Source: Ensifer adhaerens (GTDB lineage Bacteria; Pseudomonadota; Alphaproteobacteria; Rhizobiales; Rhizobiaceae). Taken from it: 64,000 nt of DNA. Within the stretch, counting starts at the first letter, position 1. Each line of letters starts with the position of its first letter. Under the pieces are notes generated by a model. It saw nothing but the letters and a program-made list of their open reading frames with translations. It was not told where the DNA came from and did not search any database. The stretch lies in assembly GCF_000697965.2 (NCBI RefSeq), contig NZ_CP015881.1:434001-498000 (forward strand), read 5' to 3'. The translations under genes were made by a program, and so were the position numbers. Positions 61,852 through 64,000 of the stretch are shown here, in pieces.

Positions 61852-62964
61852 TCAATCGAAGCTGCCGCCGATCAGCCGGCTCCAGTATTCGCCGGAAATG
61901 CCGTTGAAGAAGCCCTGTCCGTCGCGGCAGGCTTCGACGATGGTCTGGTCGCGCGAATGCACAACGGTCGAGGCGACGTGCACGAAGGCGATGCGTCGGC
62001 CGAGCATGGCTTCCATCAGCGCCGGTTGCGTGCGCCCGCGCAAACCCGCAAGCCCACGTCTCGACGCCTCGTCGACCAGGCAGTCAATGACCGGCCCGGC
62101 CTGCCCTGGCCGCGCCAGGATCTGCAGTACCCGACCGATTTCACCGGCTTTGACGTAGTAGGCGAATGCACCGACCACGGCGCCCGTGCGCGCCGTCACC
62201 AGCGCGTAGGCGAGTTCGCCCTGCTCGGGCTTCTTTTCGGCATCGGCAAGGATGTGGTCGAGCTGCCCGTCGCTCCATTCGGGGCGAAGCGGAAACGGCG
62301 CGGTGAACTGGTCGACGACGGCGGCAAAGCCGCTGCGGTCCGTCTCGGTCGCGGTGAAGCCGGCCGGTGCCGCCCCCGCCTCGGGCAGGGCGGACCAGCG
62401 CTGCTCGCCCTGGCCCATGCGCTTGCGATAGAACCTGTCGAGTGCGCGCGCGAAGGGGGCGGCGAGCCGGGCGGGCTTGATGCGGTTCGAGGCGACGCTC
62501 AGGCTAAAGGTCGCCGGACGGATGACGCGCACCCAGTCGAGGCTGTATTGCGGCAGGACCACGCCCCGAAGCCGCGTCCACATCTGCACAGAGACTTCGC
62601 TTGCTGTCTCACTGAAGGATAGATCCTGCGGACCGGCGAGGAAGGCCTTCATGAGGCGCGCTCCGGCCAAGGGGTCGCTTTCCCGGTCTTCCGCCATCAG
62701 CGATCCGCAGATCGCGGCGCGCAAGTGCCGGCCGTTCAGTGTCATCGGCAGCGCATTGACGCCGACGAAGCCGGTAATCCGACCCTCGTCGTTCACATGC
62801 ACGAGAGGTCTGATTTCCGGATCGCAGCCTGGCCCGTCGAGATAGAGTTGCCGCATATAGTCGGCAAGTGCTGGCGAAGCGGTCCGCTCGTCACGGAACA
62901 CCCGCTGGAACATTCCGGCGACCGCTGGAACGTCCGCGTGGTCTAGCGAACGGATTTCGCTCAT
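61852..62964 (-). CDS. GNAT-superfamily acyltransferase-like protein, 370 aa
   Basis: Two GNAT-like halves: the N-terminal one includes RITGFVGVNALPMTLNGR near 60-77 and the C-terminal one includes VTARTGAVVGAFAYYV. This layout occurs in FemAB-like and aminoacyl-transfer enzymes. It is convergent with the NadE-like gene and overlaps the PrmC-like gene start by 4 bp. The substrate is unknown; acyl transfer from the ACP is an attractive guess. Confidence 0.8.
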   Translation of the reverse strand: MSEIRSLDHADVPAVAGMFQRVFRDERTASPALADYMRQLYLDGPGCDPEIRPLVHVNDEGRITGFVGVNALPMTLNGRHLRAAICGSLMAEDRESDPLAGARLMKAFLAGPQDLSFSETASEVSVQMWTRLRGVVLPQYSLDWVRVIRPATFSLSVASNRIKPARLAAPFARALDRFYRKRMGQGEQRWSALPEAGAAPAGFTATETDRSGFAAVVDQFTAPFPLRPEWSDGQLDHILADAEKKPEQGELAYALVTARTGAVVGAFAYYVKAGEIGRVLQILARPGQAGPVIDCLVDEASRRGLAGLRGRTQPALMEAMLGRRIAFVHVASTVVHSRDQTIVEACRDGQGFFNGISGEYWSRLIGGSFD

Positions 62965-63701
62965 CGGGCCTGCTCTCCGGCGCCGGCCTCTGCCGGGCCG
63001 GCGATTTTCTGGACGATGGCGACGCGCGGCTTGCCGTCACGGTCGGATGCGAAGGTGACCGGTGCATAGGCTTTCGCCCGTGAGAGAAGTGCAGCCGCCT
63101 GCCGATCCTGGCCCTCGCCGAACTCGAACAACAGCCAGCCTCCCGGTTTCAGGAAGGCAAGGGCGTCCCGGATCAGGCGCTGGTGTATGGAAATGCCGTA
63201 GGGGCCTCCGTCGAATGCCTCGCGCGGCTCGTTGTCGAGCAGATGCGCGCGGTCCCCCTCCAGCCGGCCGGTCGAGATATAGGGTGGATTGCAGACCACC
63301 ATGTCGATCTTGCCCTGGAGATCGTCGCTTTCGAGCGCCGCAAAAAGATCGCCCTGCCGGACAAAGACGCGCGACCCGAGGCCGAGCCGATCGACGTTGC
63401 GGCGGGCAAGCGCCACGGTGCTGTCCGTCAGGTCAGCGCCCCAGACACGCGCCGACGGGATCTCTCTGGCGATACCAACGGCGAGGTTGCCGGAACCGCA
63501 GCACATGTCGATGATGGTGACGTCGAGGGGGGCGCCTTCAAGGATTGAGACGGCTCTTTTTCCAAGAAGCTCTGTTTCTTCCCGTGGAACCAGGACGTCG
63601 GGCGCAAGTTCCAGTTCGACACCCATGAAGCGGTGCAGTGTTGCGGCCCGGTCTTCGGTCGGTCGGTCGGTCTGATTGCTGTCGTTTTGCGCCACAGCCA
63701 C
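62961..63701 (-). CDS. PrmC/HemK-like SAM methyltransferase, 246 aa
   Basis: Class I methyltransferase with IIDMCCGSGNLAVGIARE near 63-80 and the NPPY motif (138-141) typical of N-methylation of amides such as protein glutamine. It lacks the N-terminal helical domain of full-length PrmC, so it is not the housekeeping release-factor enzyme. Its stop overlaps the GNAT start (ATGA). Confidence 0.86.
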   Translation of the reverse strand: MAVAQNDSNQTDRPTEDRAATLHRFMGVELELAPDVLVPREETELLGKRAVSILEGAPLDVTIIDMCCGSGNLAVGIAREIPSARVWGADLTDSTVALARRNVDRLGLGSRVFVRQGDLFAALESDDLQGKIDMVVCNPPYISTGRLEGDRAHLLDNEPREAFDGGPYGISIHQRLIRDALAFLKPGGWLLFEFGEGQDRQAAALLSRAKAYAPVTFASDRDGKPRVAIVQKIAGPAEAGAGEQAR

Positions 63702-63853
63702 TCCTCATGTCGCTGGAAAACTCTGTAGACGTGCGGACCGCAGCCTAGTGCAATTGAGTAAACGGAAGCTGAAATACAATTGCCGCGAGCACGTTAACCG
63801 CGCAATCATTTCTGCCTGTTACCGTGCGCGTGATCAGAAGGCGGGTGCTCGCT

Positions 63854-63885
63854 GTCATTGAACGCTTTTTGCGTGTAACAATGAC
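63854..63885. repeat. Inverted repeat GTCATTG-N18-CAATGAC
   Basis: Perfect 7-bp arms at 63854-63860 and 63879-63885, 25 bp before a start codon at 63911. Could be an operator or hairpin; no homologue is known to me. Confidence 0.35.
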
Positions 63886-63910
63886 GGGTTGAGGTCAAGG
63901 GCAGATCGGA

Positions 63911-64000
63911 ATGGCTTCGGAAGGTGTGAAGGAACGCGCGCACAAACCGTTCCTCTCGATGATCATATCCTATGCTGCATCCGGCGGCAGCCTTGTCATT
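63911..64000 (+). CDS. Start of an unidentified gene (cut by window edge)
   Basis: An ATG at 63911 opens a frame of 30 codons to the right edge, translating to MASEGVKERAHKPFLSMIIS and a following hydrophobic segment. Too little is visible to name it. The RBS (GGATCGGA) is weak. Confidence 0.4.
   Translation, partial: MASEGVKERAHKPFLSMIISYAASGGSLVI

Overview
The window is high-GC, densely coded DNA, mostly in tight co-directional runs with 4-bp ATGA or GTGA overlaps. The gene content (TfuA/YcaO pair, DUF3095, MltF-like transglycosylase, small rhizobial-type proteins, a GGAAC-N18-TT stress promoter) points to an alphaproteobacterium of the Rhizobiales, most likely Rhizobiaceae (Rhizobium/Sinorhizobium/Ensifer-like). 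I see no rRNA, tRNA, insertion sequence, CRISPR array or origin. Both edges cut a gene.

Bases 1-12.2 kb hold a sulfatase island. A periplasmic sulfatase and a fused MFS/spermidine-synthase-like membrane protein lie on the minus strand. They are followed upstream by a minus-strand MoxR-DUF58-DUF4381-BatA-BatB-BatD operon. Divergent from this is a formylglycine-generating enzyme, which makes the sulfatase catalytic residue, followed by a HAD phosphatase. From 12.6 to 18.5 kb are a small protein, a membrane-anchored TPR regulator, a CurA-type reductase, an O-acetylhomoserine sulfhydrylase and a 2OG-Fe(II) oxygenase.

Bases 18.8-23.9 kb hold a candidate RiPP operon on the minus strand: XRE regulator, BTAD/TPR regulator, a 73-residue Cys-free peptide, YcaO, TfuA and a 78-residue protein, ended by a strong hairpin terminator. 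No known product is recognisable. This is the best candidate for an undescribed system. Bases 24.3-31.0 kb hold an envelope set: SH3/Gly-rich exported protein, MscS-type channel, MltF-like transglycosylase and a lipoprotein.

Bases 31.2-63.7 kb resemble a surface-polysaccharide or glycolipid region. They contain five glycosyl-transfer or sugar-precursor genes, deacetylase, polysaccharide lyase, an oligopeptide-type ABC importer, SGNH hydrolase and FkbM methyltransferase. Also here are a class III nucleotide cyclase, DUF3095 and a cyclic-nucleotide-binding protein, plus an AsnB-ACP-acyl ligase-NadE-like cassette. One ABC exporter here (52317-55007) has lost every catalytic residue of its ATPase.

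Five copies of a 17-bp sequence, GTWACKGTTACGTWCTT, sit upstream of the sulfatase, MoxR, FGE, the 86-residue protein and the SH3-protein gene. All five point the same way relative to the downstream gene. They define a likely regulon linking the sulfatase island to the envelope genes.
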